Assembly (NCBI GenBank): GCA_016704535.1
Contig: JADIZZ010000012.1
Span: 148,563-212,562, forward strand
Direction: 5' to 3'
Source of the DNA: Betaproteobacteria bacterium
Lineage (GTDB): Bacteria > Pseudomonadota > Gammaproteobacteria > Burkholderiales > Burkholderiaceae_C
DNA: 64,000 nucleotides
The translations under genes were made by a program, and so were the position numbers. The stretch's first letter is position 1; each line of letters starts with the position of its first letter. A model generated the notes under the pieces. It was not told the DNA's origin, made no database searches, and saw only the letters and a list, made by a program, of their open reading frames with translations. Of this stretch, positions 27,077 to 35,121 are shown one piece after another.

Positions 27077-27567
27077 AGGACCCCCGCTTCGAAGCGCAGA
27101 TGCGCATGCCCAGCCCGCTAGGCCCGCTGACGCTTGCCGCCACAGCGCGCGGCCTGGCATTGGTGTGGTTCGATGACCAGGCCCACCGTAGCGCCGCGGT
27201 GGGCGCCCCAGTCGATGAAACCCACCCGCACCTGGCGCTGGCAGCGCGTGAACTGGCCGCCTACTGGCAGGCGCCACAACAACGCTTCACCGTGGCGCTG
27301 GACCCGCAGGGCACGCCCTTCCAGCAGGCGGTGTGGCAGGTGCTGCGAGGCATCGCGCCGGGCCGGTTCAGCACTTATGGCGAGGTGGCACGCGCCGTCG
27401 GGCGGCCGGCCGCGGCACGGGCCGTGGGCGCGGCCATTGGGCGCAACCCGCTGGGGATCGTCGTGCCCTGCCACCGCGTGGTGGGCGTCGGCGGCGCGCT
27501 CACGGGCTACGCCGGCGGGCTGCACCGCAAGCAGGCGCTGCTGCGCCTGGAAAGCGCGCTTACTTGA
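27073..27567 (+). CDS. ogt: methylated-DNA-[protein]-cysteine S-methyltransferase
   Basis: A 164-residue suicide enzyme that moves the methyl group from O6-methylguanine to its own cysteine. The PCHRV active-site motif is near residue 136, the DNA-binding helix contains the arginine finger (ARAVGAAIGRNP), and FSTYGEVA is conserved. Its ATG overlaps the stop of the Ada-AlkA gene, and it supplies the O6-methylguanine activity that the fusion lacks. The last eight bases overlap the 3' end of the convergent cytochrome gene. Confidence 0.95.
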   Translation: MKDPRFEAQMRMPSPLGPLTLAATARGLALVWFDDQAHRSAAVGAPVDETHPHLALAARELAAYWQAPQQRFTVALDPQGTPFQQAVWQVLRGIAPGRFSTYGEVARAVGRPAAARAVGAAIGRNPLGIVVPCHRVVGVGGALTGYAGGLHRKQALLRLESALT

Positions 27568-28219
27568 ACTTCGGCTGAGGTACGGTACGCAGTTCGCCGG
27601 GCAGCGAGCCCAGGTAGGCGGCCATGGCCTTCAGCTCGGCCGGCTTGAAGGGCTTGACCTGCGCGGCCATGATGGCGTTGCCGCGGCCGATATTCGGGTT
27701 GCCAGTGGTGGCGTAGGCGCGCAGCGCACTGGCGAGGTAGTCGGCGTGCTGGCCGGCCAGCTTGGGGTAGCCCGGGTCGATGGGCTTGCTGTAGTTGGCA
27801 CCGTGGCACGAGGCGCAGGCGCCCTTGGCCAGCAGCGCCGCCACTTCGGCCGAAGGCTGCGCGGCGGGTGTGTCGGCCACCGGCTTGATGAGTGACGCGC
27901 CATGCTGCTGGTAGTAGGCCGCCAGGTCGGCCATGTCGGCGTCGGAGAGCGAGGTGGCGATGGCGCGCATCGTCGGGTGCCGGCGCTCTCCCTTCTTGTA
28001 GGCCGCCAGCGACGAGGCGATGTACTTGGCGCCCTGGCCCGAGATCATCGGCACCTTGGCGATCTCGGGGAAGCTCGACTGGTAACCCGGAATGCCGTGG
28101 CAGCCGATGCACATCGCGGCCTTCTTCGCACCGGCTGCGACGTCCTGGGCGAGGGCGGCGGGTGCAGTGAACACGGCAGCGGCCAGCGCCAGCAGCAGGG
28201 GATAGGCTTTGCTCATCAT
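27560..28219 (-). CDS. diheme cytochrome c (c4-like)
   Basis: A 219-residue periplasmic cytochrome with two c-type heme sites, CIGCH near residue 37 and CASCH near residue 137, in two similar cytochrome domains. The signal peptide ends near PAALAQD. Distal methionine ligands are likely in the HPTMRAIA and NAIMAAQV segments. This layout is that of cytochrome c4, an electron carrier to terminal oxidases. Two adjacent ATG codons (28219 and 28216) are both possible. It is divergent from the MoxR gene and may have a TATAAT -10 box at 28296-28301. Confidence 0.9.
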   Translation of the reverse strand: MMSKAYPLLLALAAAVFTAPAALAQDVAAGAKKAAMCIGCHGIPGYQSSFPEIAKVPMISGQGAKYIASSLAAYKKGERRHPTMRAIATSLSDADMADLAAYYQQHGASLIKPVADTPAAQPSAEVAALLAKGACASCHGANYSKPIDPGYPKLAGQHADYLASALRAYATTGNPNIGRGNAIMAAQVKPFKPAELKAMAAYLGSLPGELRTVPQPKFK

Positions 28220-28295
28220 CGGTGGGTTGGAGTCGGCGGTAAGGGGCCCGTCGGGGGACGGCAGGCGGCTCGGGGCGAGCTGCGCAGCGGCGGCG

Positions 28296-28317
28296 ATTAT
28301 AGGGCGGACCGTATACT
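28296..28317. promoter_or_regulatory. divergent -10 boxes between cytochrome c and moxR
   Basis: On the minus strand 28296-28301 reads TATAAT, a perfect -10 box for the cytochrome gene. On the plus strand 28312-28317 reads TATACT, a good -10 for the MoxR gene. Neither has a convincing -35 element, so the call rests on the AT-rich boxes standing out in a GC-rich intergenic region. Confidence 0.45.
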
Positions 28318-28358
28318 CCTCCAGGCCCTTTCCAGCGCGCCATGGCGATCCCCCGACG

Positions 28359-29213
28359 ATGAAGTTCCAAGGCTCAGACCAGTACGTCGCCACCCCCGAC
28401 CTGATGCTCGCCGTGAACGCGGCCGTGACGCTCAAACGCCCGCTGCTGGTGAAGGGTGAACCGGGCACGGGCAAGACCATGCTGGCCGAGGAAGTGGCCA
28501 ATGCGCTGGGCATGCCGCTGATGCAGTGGCACATCAAGAGCACCACCAAGGCGCAGCAGGGCCTGTACGAATACGACGCAGTGAGTCGGCTGCGCGACAG
28601 CCAGATCGCGACCGCCGAGAGCTCGGCCAAGGTCAAGGACATCGCCAACTACATCGTCAAGGGCGTGCTGTGGCAGGCCTTCACGGCCGAGCAGCCGGTG
28701 GCGCTGCTGATCGACGAAATCGACAAGGCCGACATCGAGTTCCCGAACGACCTGCTGCGCGAGATCGACCGCATGGAGTTCTACGTTTACGAGACGCGGG
28801 AACTCGTGAAGGCTCGGCACCGCCCCGTCGTCTTCATCACCAGCAACAACGAGAAGGAATTGCCGGATGCCTTCCTGCGCCGCTGCTTCTTCCACTACAT
28901 CAAGTTCCCCGACGCCGACACCATGCGGGCCATCGTCGACGTGCACTTCCCCGACCTGAAGAGGGAATTGCTGGGCCAAGCGCTGAAGACCTTCTACGAC
29001 ATCCGCAACCTGCCCGGGCTGAAGAAGAAGCCGAGCACTTCGGAACTGCTCGACTGGCTGAAGCTGCTGGTGGCCGAGGACATTCCGCTCGAAGCGCTGC
29101 ACAGCCCCGACGACAAGGTGGCGATACCGCCGCTGGTTGGCGCACTGCTGAAGAACGAGCAGGACGTGACGCTGTTCGAGAAGCTGGTGTTCATGCAGCG
29201 TCACAACCGCTGA
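28359..29213 (+). CDS. MoxR-type AAA+ ATPase
   Basis: A 284-residue AAA+ ATPase of the MoxR/CoxD class. Walker A is GEPGTGKT near residue 34, Walker B is ALLIDEIDKAD near residue 113, and sensor and arginine residues follow (ITSNNEKELPDAFLRRC). MoxR ATPases work with von Willebrand factor A proteins as metal-cofactor or complex-assembly chaperones. The matching VWA gene lies 2.7 kb downstream, separated by a GNAT and an S9 peptidase gene on the same strand. Confidence 0.92.
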   Translation: MKFQGSDQYVATPDLMLAVNAAVTLKRPLLVKGEPGTGKTMLAEEVANALGMPLMQWHIKSTTKAQQGLYEYDAVSRLRDSQIATAESSAKVKDIANYIVKGVLWQAFTAEQPVALLIDEIDKADIEFPNDLLREIDRMEFYVYETRELVKARHRPVVFITSNNEKELPDAFLRRCFFHYIKFPDADTMRAIVDVHFPDLKRELLGQALKTFYDIRNLPGLKKKPSTSELLDWLKLLVAEDIPLEALHSPDDKVAIPPLVGALLKNEQDVTLFEKLVFMQRHNR

Positions 29214-29221
29214 GCAGCCGC

Positions 29222-29812
29222 ATGCCCTGGCTCGCACCGGTCACGCTCACCAACCCGTACGTGCGGCTGGAGCCGCTGGCGCCAGGCCACCACGACGCCC
29301 TGTGCGAGGCCGCGCGGGACGGTGAGCTCTGGAGGCTCTGGTACACAGCCGTGCCCTCGCCAGAGGGCATGGCCGCGGAGATCGAGCGCCGTCTCGCGCT
29401 GCAGGCCGCCGGATCGATGCTGCCCTTCACGGTGTTCGACGCCAGTGATCGTGTCGTCGGCATGACGACCTACATGCACATCGACGCGAAGCACCACCGC
29501 GTCGAGATCGGCAGCACCTGGACTGCGAGCTCGGCCCACCGGACGCCGCTGAACACGGCGGCCAAGCGTCTGCTGCTGGCGCATGCGTTCGAACAGCTCG
29601 AGTGCATCGCGGTCGAGTTCCGCACCCACCGGCTGAACACGCAGAGCCGTCGAGCCATCGAACGGCTGGGCGCACAGCTCGACGGCATCCTGCGCGCGCA
29701 CCAGCGAGCAAGCGACGGCAGCCTGCGCGACACCGCGGTCTACAGCATCACCGCCGCCGAGTGGCCGGCGGTGCGTTCCCATCTCGACTGGCAACTCAAT
29801 AAGCCGCGCTGA
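29222..29812 (+). CDS. GNAT family N-acetyltransferase
   Basis: A 196-residue acetyltransferase similar to the RimJ/RimL-like branch (VRLEPLAPGHHDAL at the start, VGMTTYMHIDAKHHRVEIGSTW in the core, and a C-terminal FEQLECIAVEFRTHRLNTQSRRAIERLGA acetyl-CoA region). It probably acetylates a protein N terminus or a small amine. The substrate is not predictable. It starts eight bases after the MoxR stop codon. Confidence 0.88.
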   Translation: MPWLAPVTLTNPYVRLEPLAPGHHDALCEAARDGELWRLWYTAVPSPEGMAAEIERRLALQAAGSMLPFTVFDASDRVVGMTTYMHIDAKHHRVEIGSTWTASSAHRTPLNTAAKRLLLAHAFEQLECIAVEFRTHRLNTQSRRAIERLGAQLDGILRAHQRASDGSLRDTAVYSITAAEWPAVRSHLDWQLNKPR

Positions 29813-29836
29813 ACACGGCACCCACGAAAGACCTCC

Positions 29837-31894
29837 ATGCCCAAGAAGAAGAACATCACCGTCGAAGACCTTTGGCGCATCGAGCGCCTGGGCTCGCCCA
29901 GCCTGGCACCCGACGGCGCGCAGGCCGTGGCCGCACTGACTCGCTTCTCGATGGAAGACAACAGCTCGCACTCGTCACTGTGGCTGATGTCGACCCTGGG
30001 CGGAGCACCGCGCCGCTTGACCAGTTGTGGCGACAAGGACGGCCAGCCGCGCTGGAGCCCTCGCGGCGACCTCATCGCCTTCACCGCCAAGCGCGAACAG
30101 CAGGGCGTGAAGGACGCAGAGACCCAGCTCTATGTCATCGCGCCCGACGGCGGCGAGGCCTACCGCGCCGCCGAGATGGCCACCGGCATCGGAGGCTTCC
30201 GCTGGTGCCCCGACGGCAAGCGGCTGGTCTTCATCAGCTGGGTCTGGCCCGAGCTGAAGGGCACGAAGGCGCAGACGAAGAAGATGAAGGAATTCAAGGA
30301 ACGCAAGGAGACGGGTTACGTCACCAGCGAGTCGCAATACCGCCACTGGGACCAGAACCTGCCGATGGGCCGCGTGCCGCACCTGCACCTGCTGGAATTG
30401 GGTCGCGATGGCGCGCCGGGCAAGGTACTCGACCTCTTCGAGGGCACGGGCTACGAACTCGGCCGCGCCGACCCTTCAGCCGAACACTTCGACATCTCGC
30501 CCGATGGCCGGCGCCTGGCCTTCGTCTTCGACCCCGCGCCGGTGAAGCGCATCGACGGCCGCTTTGCGCTGGCCGAGATGGACCTGAAGACCGGCAAGGT
30601 GCAAGTGCTGGTGCAGGACCCCGAGTTCGACCTCGGCTCGCCGCGCTACAGCCCTGACGGTGACCGCATCGCCTTCACCGCCAGCCACCAAGCCGTCAAG
30701 CACACCATGCCGCACCAGCTGGCGGTGTGGGACCGCGACGAGAACAGCTGGGACCTCGTCAGCCACGAGTGGGACCACGCCGTGCACGCCCCGCTGCTGT
30801 GGGAGGCCGACGGCCAGGCCGTGCTCTTCCCGGCCGAGCAGAAGGGCCGCACCCACCTGTGGCGCTTCGACCTGCCCGACCGCCGCGCCGAAGTGGTGGT
30901 GCACGGCGGCTGGGTGGGCGGCTTCGACAAGGCCGCCGGCACGCTGGTGACGCTGGCCGACAGTTCGCTGCACCCGGGCCGGCTGTTCGCGCACCTGCCG
31001 GGCAAGGCACCGCGCCGCATGGAGCACTTCAACGATACGCTGCTGGCCGCGATGGACTTCGGCCGTGTCGAGGAGGTCTGGATCAAGGGCGCGTCATCCA
31101 AGACTTCGGCCGACCCGAAATCCACCGAGGGCGACGACGTACAGATGTGGGTCGTCTACCCACCCGGCTTCGACCCAAAGAAGAAGTACCCGGTGATGCA
31201 CAGCATCCACGGCGGCCCGCACACTGGTCCTGGCGACAACTGGCATTACCGCTGGAACCTGCAGGTCTTCGCGGCGCAAGGCTACGTGGTGGCCAGCGTG
31301 AATTACCACGGCAGCAGCGGGTTCGGCTACGCCTTCCTGGACAGCATCACCCACCGCTGGGGCGAACTGGAACTGCAGGACGTGGAGGCCGGCACCGACT
31401 GGCTGCTGCAGCACCGCTGGGCCGACCCGAAACGTGTCTTCGCGACCGGCGGCAGTTATGGCGGCTACATGGTGGCGTGGATGAACGCGCATGTGGCCGA
31501 AGGTCGCTACCAGGCCTACGTCTGCCACGCCGGCTGCTTTGACTGGGTAGGCATGTTCGCCGACGATGCCTGGAGCTGGCACGCCAAGGAGATGGGCGAC
31601 TGGTACTGGGACGACATGGCCCGCGTGCATTCGCAAAGCCCGCACGCCTATGCCGCGACGATGAGAACGCCCACGCTCGTCGTCCACGGCGCACTGGACT
31701 ACCGGGTGCCCGATGCCCAGGGCCTGGCCTACTACAACACGCTCAAGGCACTCGGCATCGTTGCGCGGCTGCTTTGGTTCCCCGACGAGAACCACTGGAT
31801 CCTGAAGCCGCGCAACAGCCGCATGTGGTTCGAAGAGTTCTTCGGCTGGCTCAGGCGCCACGATCCGGCTGCCAAGCCGCGGCGCGGCGCCTGA
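29837..31894 (+). CDS. S9 family prolyl oligopeptidase-like peptidase
   Basis: A 685-residue serine peptidase of the acylaminoacyl-peptidase branch. The first 400 residues form a beta-propeller with TolB-like repeats (for example SPRYSPDGDRIAFTA), and the last 260 are the alpha/beta-hydrolase domain. The catalytic serine is in GGSYGGYM (about residue 540), the aspartate in HGALDYRVPD and the histidine in PDENHWI. No signal peptide is visible, so it should act in the cytoplasm on short or N-acylated peptides. Confidence 0.94.
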   Translation: MPKKKNITVEDLWRIERLGSPSLAPDGAQAVAALTRFSMEDNSSHSSLWLMSTLGGAPRRLTSCGDKDGQPRWSPRGDLIAFTAKREQQGVKDAETQLYVIAPDGGEAYRAAEMATGIGGFRWCPDGKRLVFISWVWPELKGTKAQTKKMKEFKERKETGYVTSESQYRHWDQNLPMGRVPHLHLLELGRDGAPGKVLDLFEGTGYELGRADPSAEHFDISPDGRRLAFVFDPAPVKRIDGRFALAEMDLKTGKVQVLVQDPEFDLGSPRYSPDGDRIAFTASHQAVKHTMPHQLAVWDRDENSWDLVSHEWDHAVHAPLLWEADGQAVLFPAEQKGRTHLWRFDLPDRRAEVVVHGGWVGGFDKAAGTLVTLADSSLHPGRLFAHLPGKAPRRMEHFNDTLLAAMDFGRVEEVWIKGASSKTSADPKSTEGDDVQMWVVYPPGFDPKKKYPVMHSIHGGPHTGPGDNWHYRWNLQVFAAQGYVVASVNYHGSSGFGYAFLDSITHRWGELELQDVEAGTDWLLQHRWADPKRVFATGGSYGGYMVAWMNAHVAEGRYQAYVCHAGCFDWVGMFADDAWSWHAKEMGDWYWDDMARVHSQSPHAYAATMRTPTLVVHGALDYRVPDAQGLAYYNTLKALGIVARLLWFPDENHWILKPRNSRMWFEEFFGWLRRHDPAAKPRRGA

Positions 31895-31965
31895 GCAGCG
31901 CCACTTGCGCGGGCACGACAATATCCCGCCGCCCGCCGCCCGCTGCCGCCCCTGCCAGGCACCTC

Positions 31966-33151
31966 ATGCTCATCGACTTCTTCTACACGCTGCGCGCTGC
32001 CAAGCTGAAGGTCTCGGTCAAGGAGTACCTGACGCTGCTGGAAGCGCTGAAGGCCGGCGTGATCGACGACGACGGCGGGCCCACGGTCGACAAGTTCTAC
32101 TACCTGGCGCGCACCTCGCTGGTGAAGGACGAGGCGCAGTTCGACAAGTTCGACCGCGCCTTCGCCGCCTACTTCAAGGGCGTGGAACTGCTCACCGACT
32201 TCACCCGGGAAGTGCCGCTGGACTGGCTGCGCAAGACGCTGGAACTCGAGCTCAGCCCCGAGCAGAAGGCGGCCATCGAGAAGATGGGCTGGGACGAGCT
32301 GATGCAGACGCTCAAGAAGAGATTCGAGGAGCAGAAGGAACGCCACCAGGGCGGCAGCAAGATGATCGGCACCGCCGGCACCAGCCCCTTCGGCGCCTAT
32401 GGCGTCAACCCGCAGGGCATCCGCATCGGGCAGGACAAGGGCCGCAACAAGAGCGCGGTGAAGGTCTGGGACCAGCGCGCCTACAAGGACTACGACGACA
32501 CCAAAGGAGCTCGGCACGCGCAACATCAAGGTGGCGCTGCGCCGGCTGCGCCGCTTCGCGCGCGAGGGCGCGGCCGACGAACTCGACCTCGACGACACCA
32601 TCCACAGCACGGCCGCCAACGCCGGCATGCTGGACATCAAGATGGTCCCCGAGCGGCACAACAAGGTGAAGGTGCTGCTGCTGATGGACGTGGGCGGCAC
32701 GATGGACGAACACATCCACCGCGTCGAGGAACTCTTTTCCGCGACGAAGACCGAATTCAAGCACCTCGAGTTCTATTACTTCCACAACTGCGTCTACGAC
32801 TTCATGTGGAAGAACAACCAGCGCCGCTACAGCGAGAAGCACGCCACCTGGGACGTGATCCGCAAGTACAACAAGGACTACAAACTCGTCTTCGTGGGCG
32901 ACGCGACGATGAGCCCCTACGAAATCCTTCAGCCCGGCGGCAGCGTCGAATACAACAACGAAGAGGCGGGTGCCGTTTGGCTGCAGCGGCTGACGAATGC
33001 TTTCCCGAAGTTTGCGTGGATCAACCCCGAGCCGCCAGGCGTGTGGCAATACCGCCAGAGCATCTCCATCGTGCAGCAGCTGGTGAACCAGCGCATGTTT
33101 CCGCTTTCGCTGGCTGGGCTGGAAGGCGCGATGCGCTTGCTCAGCAAATGA
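31966..33151 (+). pseudogene. CoxE-like VWA domain protein, reading frame broken
   Basis: The gene encodes a VWA protein of the CoxE/YeaD2 type that pairs with MoxR ATPases. Residues 1-180 (MLIDFFYTLRAAKLKVSVKEY onward, to KVWDQRAYKDYDDTK) are in one frame. The rest (ELGTRNIKVALRRLRRFAREG, then the MIDAS-like LLLMDVGGTMDEH) continues in the next frame to the stop at 33151. At 32503-32509 the sequence AAAGGAG has one G too many; removing it restores a continuous protein of about 394 residues of normal family length. The MIDAS motif reads DVGGT instead of DxSxS. An assembly error is likely. The stop overlaps the tamA start (ATGA). Confidence 0.8.
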
Positions 33152-35115
33152 AAGACCTGCGCTCGGCAGTCGCGCTGCTGCTGGCGCTGCCCTTGGCGTG
33201 GACGACCGGTTGTGCCAGCCTGGGCGACACACCCGCACCCGTCGCGACTCCCCTGCCGGCGACAGCGCCCGCGCCGGCAGGGGCGCCTGCGGCCGCGGCA
33301 GCCAACGCGCCCGTGGGGGCGGCCGTCGCCGAGGCGCTGGGCGGCATCACCACGGCGGCAGCGCCCGCCGCCGCAGCCAGCGCGCCGGCCGGGGCGGCTG
33401 GCGTGGACGTGCGCATCGAGGCGCCCGACGACTTGCGCTTGCTGCTCGAACGCCACCTCGACATCGTTCGCCTCGGCCGCCTGGCGCGAGACGAGGTCGA
33501 CGACAGCGAATGGTCGCGCCTGATCGACGCCACCCCGGCACAGGTGCGCGAACTGCTGCAGACGGAGGGCTACTTCACGCCCCGGATAGTGCTGGAACGC
33601 GAGTCGCGGGGCGAGCCCGGCCAGCGCGACGTCGTCCACGTGCAGGTAGTGCCTGGCGAGCGCGTCCGCATCACCCGCGTGACGCTGGAAGCCGAAGGCG
33701 CGCTCGAACGCGCCGCCAACGCCAACGATCCCTACGCGAAGAGCGTGCTCGACGGCTGGCGCGCCGAGTGGCCGCTCACCGCGGGCAGTGGCTTCCGCAA
33801 CCCGGCCTGGAGTGCGGCCAAGGCCTCGGCGCTGGCACGGCTGCGTGCCGCAGGCTACGCCAACGCCACCTGGGTGGGCACGGGTGCCCAGGTCGACACG
33901 CAGGCCGGCGCGGTGCGGCTCTTCCTGGTGGCCGACAGCGGCCCGCTGTTCCGCTACGGGGAACTCGAGATCGAGGGCCTGGTGGTGCACGACACCGATA
34001 CCGTGATGCACCTGGCCGGCGCACCGCGCGGGGCACCGGTCACCGAGACCCTGCTGCTCGACTTCCAGGACCGGCTGCAGAAGTCGGGCCTGTTCGAGAA
34101 CGTCAGCGTCACGCTCGACACCGACGCCACCCGCGCCGAACGGTCACGTGTGCTGGTGCGGCTGCGCGAGGCGCCGCTGCAGGTCTACACGGTCGGCGTC
34201 GGTATCAGCGCCAACACCGGGCCTCGGGCCTCGGTCGAACACACCTACCGACGTGTCTTCGGCTATGCCGCGGCCTCGCGCAACAAGATCGAATGGGGCC
34301 AGAAGCGCCAGTTCTGGGAAGGCGAGATCAGCACCCACCCGGGCGAGGGCCTGTACCGCAACCTGCTCGGCGGCACGGTCGAGAACCTCGAGTCCGACTC
34401 CGACACCGTGCTGTCGCAGCGTCTGCGCCTGGGCCGCACGCAGGACGGCACGCGCATCGAGCGCCTGTACTTCCTGGAAGCCGAGCGATCGCGCCGCACC
34501 ACGGTGGCCGGCGAGCGCAGCAACGCCCTCGCGCTGTCGGTCAACTACCACGGCGTCTGGCGCGAGCTCGACAGCGTGGTGCTGCCGACCGAGGGCTTCA
34601 CCTTTGCCGGCCAGGGGGGTGTCGGGCAATCGAGCGGCACCGACGCGCGCAGAGGCACCTTCAGCCGTGCCTATGCGCGGCTGACCGGCTACCTGCCGCT
34701 GGGCCGCGTCTGGTACGGCCAGGCGCGGCTGGAGGTCGGGCAGGTCTTCCTCGGCTCGGACATGGTGGCGCCCGATTCTCAGAAGTTCCGCGCCGGCGGC
34801 GACGACTCGGTGCGCGGCTACGCTTACCGCAGCCTGGGCCCGCTGGTGGACGGCGCTGTAGGCGGTGGCAACGCGCTCTACACCGCCAGCGTCGAGCTGG
34901 CGCGACCGATCAGCGCCGCCATGCCCTCGCTGTGGGGCGCGGTCTTCGTCGACGCCGGCAATGCCGCCGACAGCTTCCAGGAGCTGAGGCCCGCCGTCGG
35001 CTACGGCCTGGGCGTGCGCTGGCGCAGTCCGGTGGGACCCTTGCGCGTCGACTGGGCCTGGGCTCGCGAAACCGGCAAGGGCCGGCTGCACTTCAGCATC
35101 GGCATCGCGTTCTGA
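33148..35115 (+). CDS. tamA: TamA-like outer-membrane translocation protein (Omp85 family)
   Basis: A 655-residue BamA/TamA family protein. A signal region (to about residue 24, ending TTGCAS, possibly a weak lipobox) is followed by an unusual Ala/Pro/Gly-rich linker at about residues 25-85. POTRA-type domains span about 88-345, and the Omp85 beta-barrel fills the C-terminal half, with RAGGDDSVRGYAYRSLGP and the terminal strand GKGRLHFSIGIAF. TamA works with TamB to deliver phospholipid or outer-membrane proteins. The start overlaps the stop of the VWA gene, and tamB follows after six bases. Confidence 0.9.
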   Translation: MKDLRSAVALLLALPLAWTTGCASLGDTPAPVATPLPATAPAPAGAPAAAAANAPVGAAVAEALGGITTAAAPAAAASAPAGAAGVDVRIEAPDDLRLLLERHLDIVRLGRLARDEVDDSEWSRLIDATPAQVRELLQTEGYFTPRIVLERESRGEPGQRDVVHVQVVPGERVRITRVTLEAEGALERAANANDPYAKSVLDGWRAEWPLTAGSGFRNPAWSAAKASALARLRAAGYANATWVGTGAQVDTQAGAVRLFLVADSGPLFRYGELEIEGLVVHDTDTVMHLAGAPRGAPVTETLLLDFQDRLQKSGLFENVSVTLDTDATRAERSRVLVRLREAPLQVYTVGVGISANTGPRASVEHTYRRVFGYAAASRNKIEWGQKRQFWEGEISTHPGEGLYRNLLGGTVENLESDSDTVLSQRLRLGRTQDGTRIERLYFLEAERSRRTTVAGERSNALALSVNYHGVWRELDSVVLPTEGFTFAGQGGVGQSSGTDARRGTFSRAYARLTGYLPLGRVWYGQARLEVGQVFLGSDMVAPDSQKFRAGGDDSVRGYAYRSLGPLVDGAVGGGNALYTASVELARPISAAMPSLWGAVFVDAGNAADSFQELRPAVGYGLGVRWRSPVGPLRVDWAWARETGKGRLHFSIGIAF

Positions 35116-35121
35116 GGCACC

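Noticed and set aside
31774..35115. Apparent 1,113-residue fusion of a VWA protein and TamA
   Set aside because: The frame is open only because the DNA is GC-rich. Between about 32507 and 33147 its translation is compositionally biased and unlike any domain, while the conserved VWA sequence runs in the next frame. It is two genes plus a frame break.
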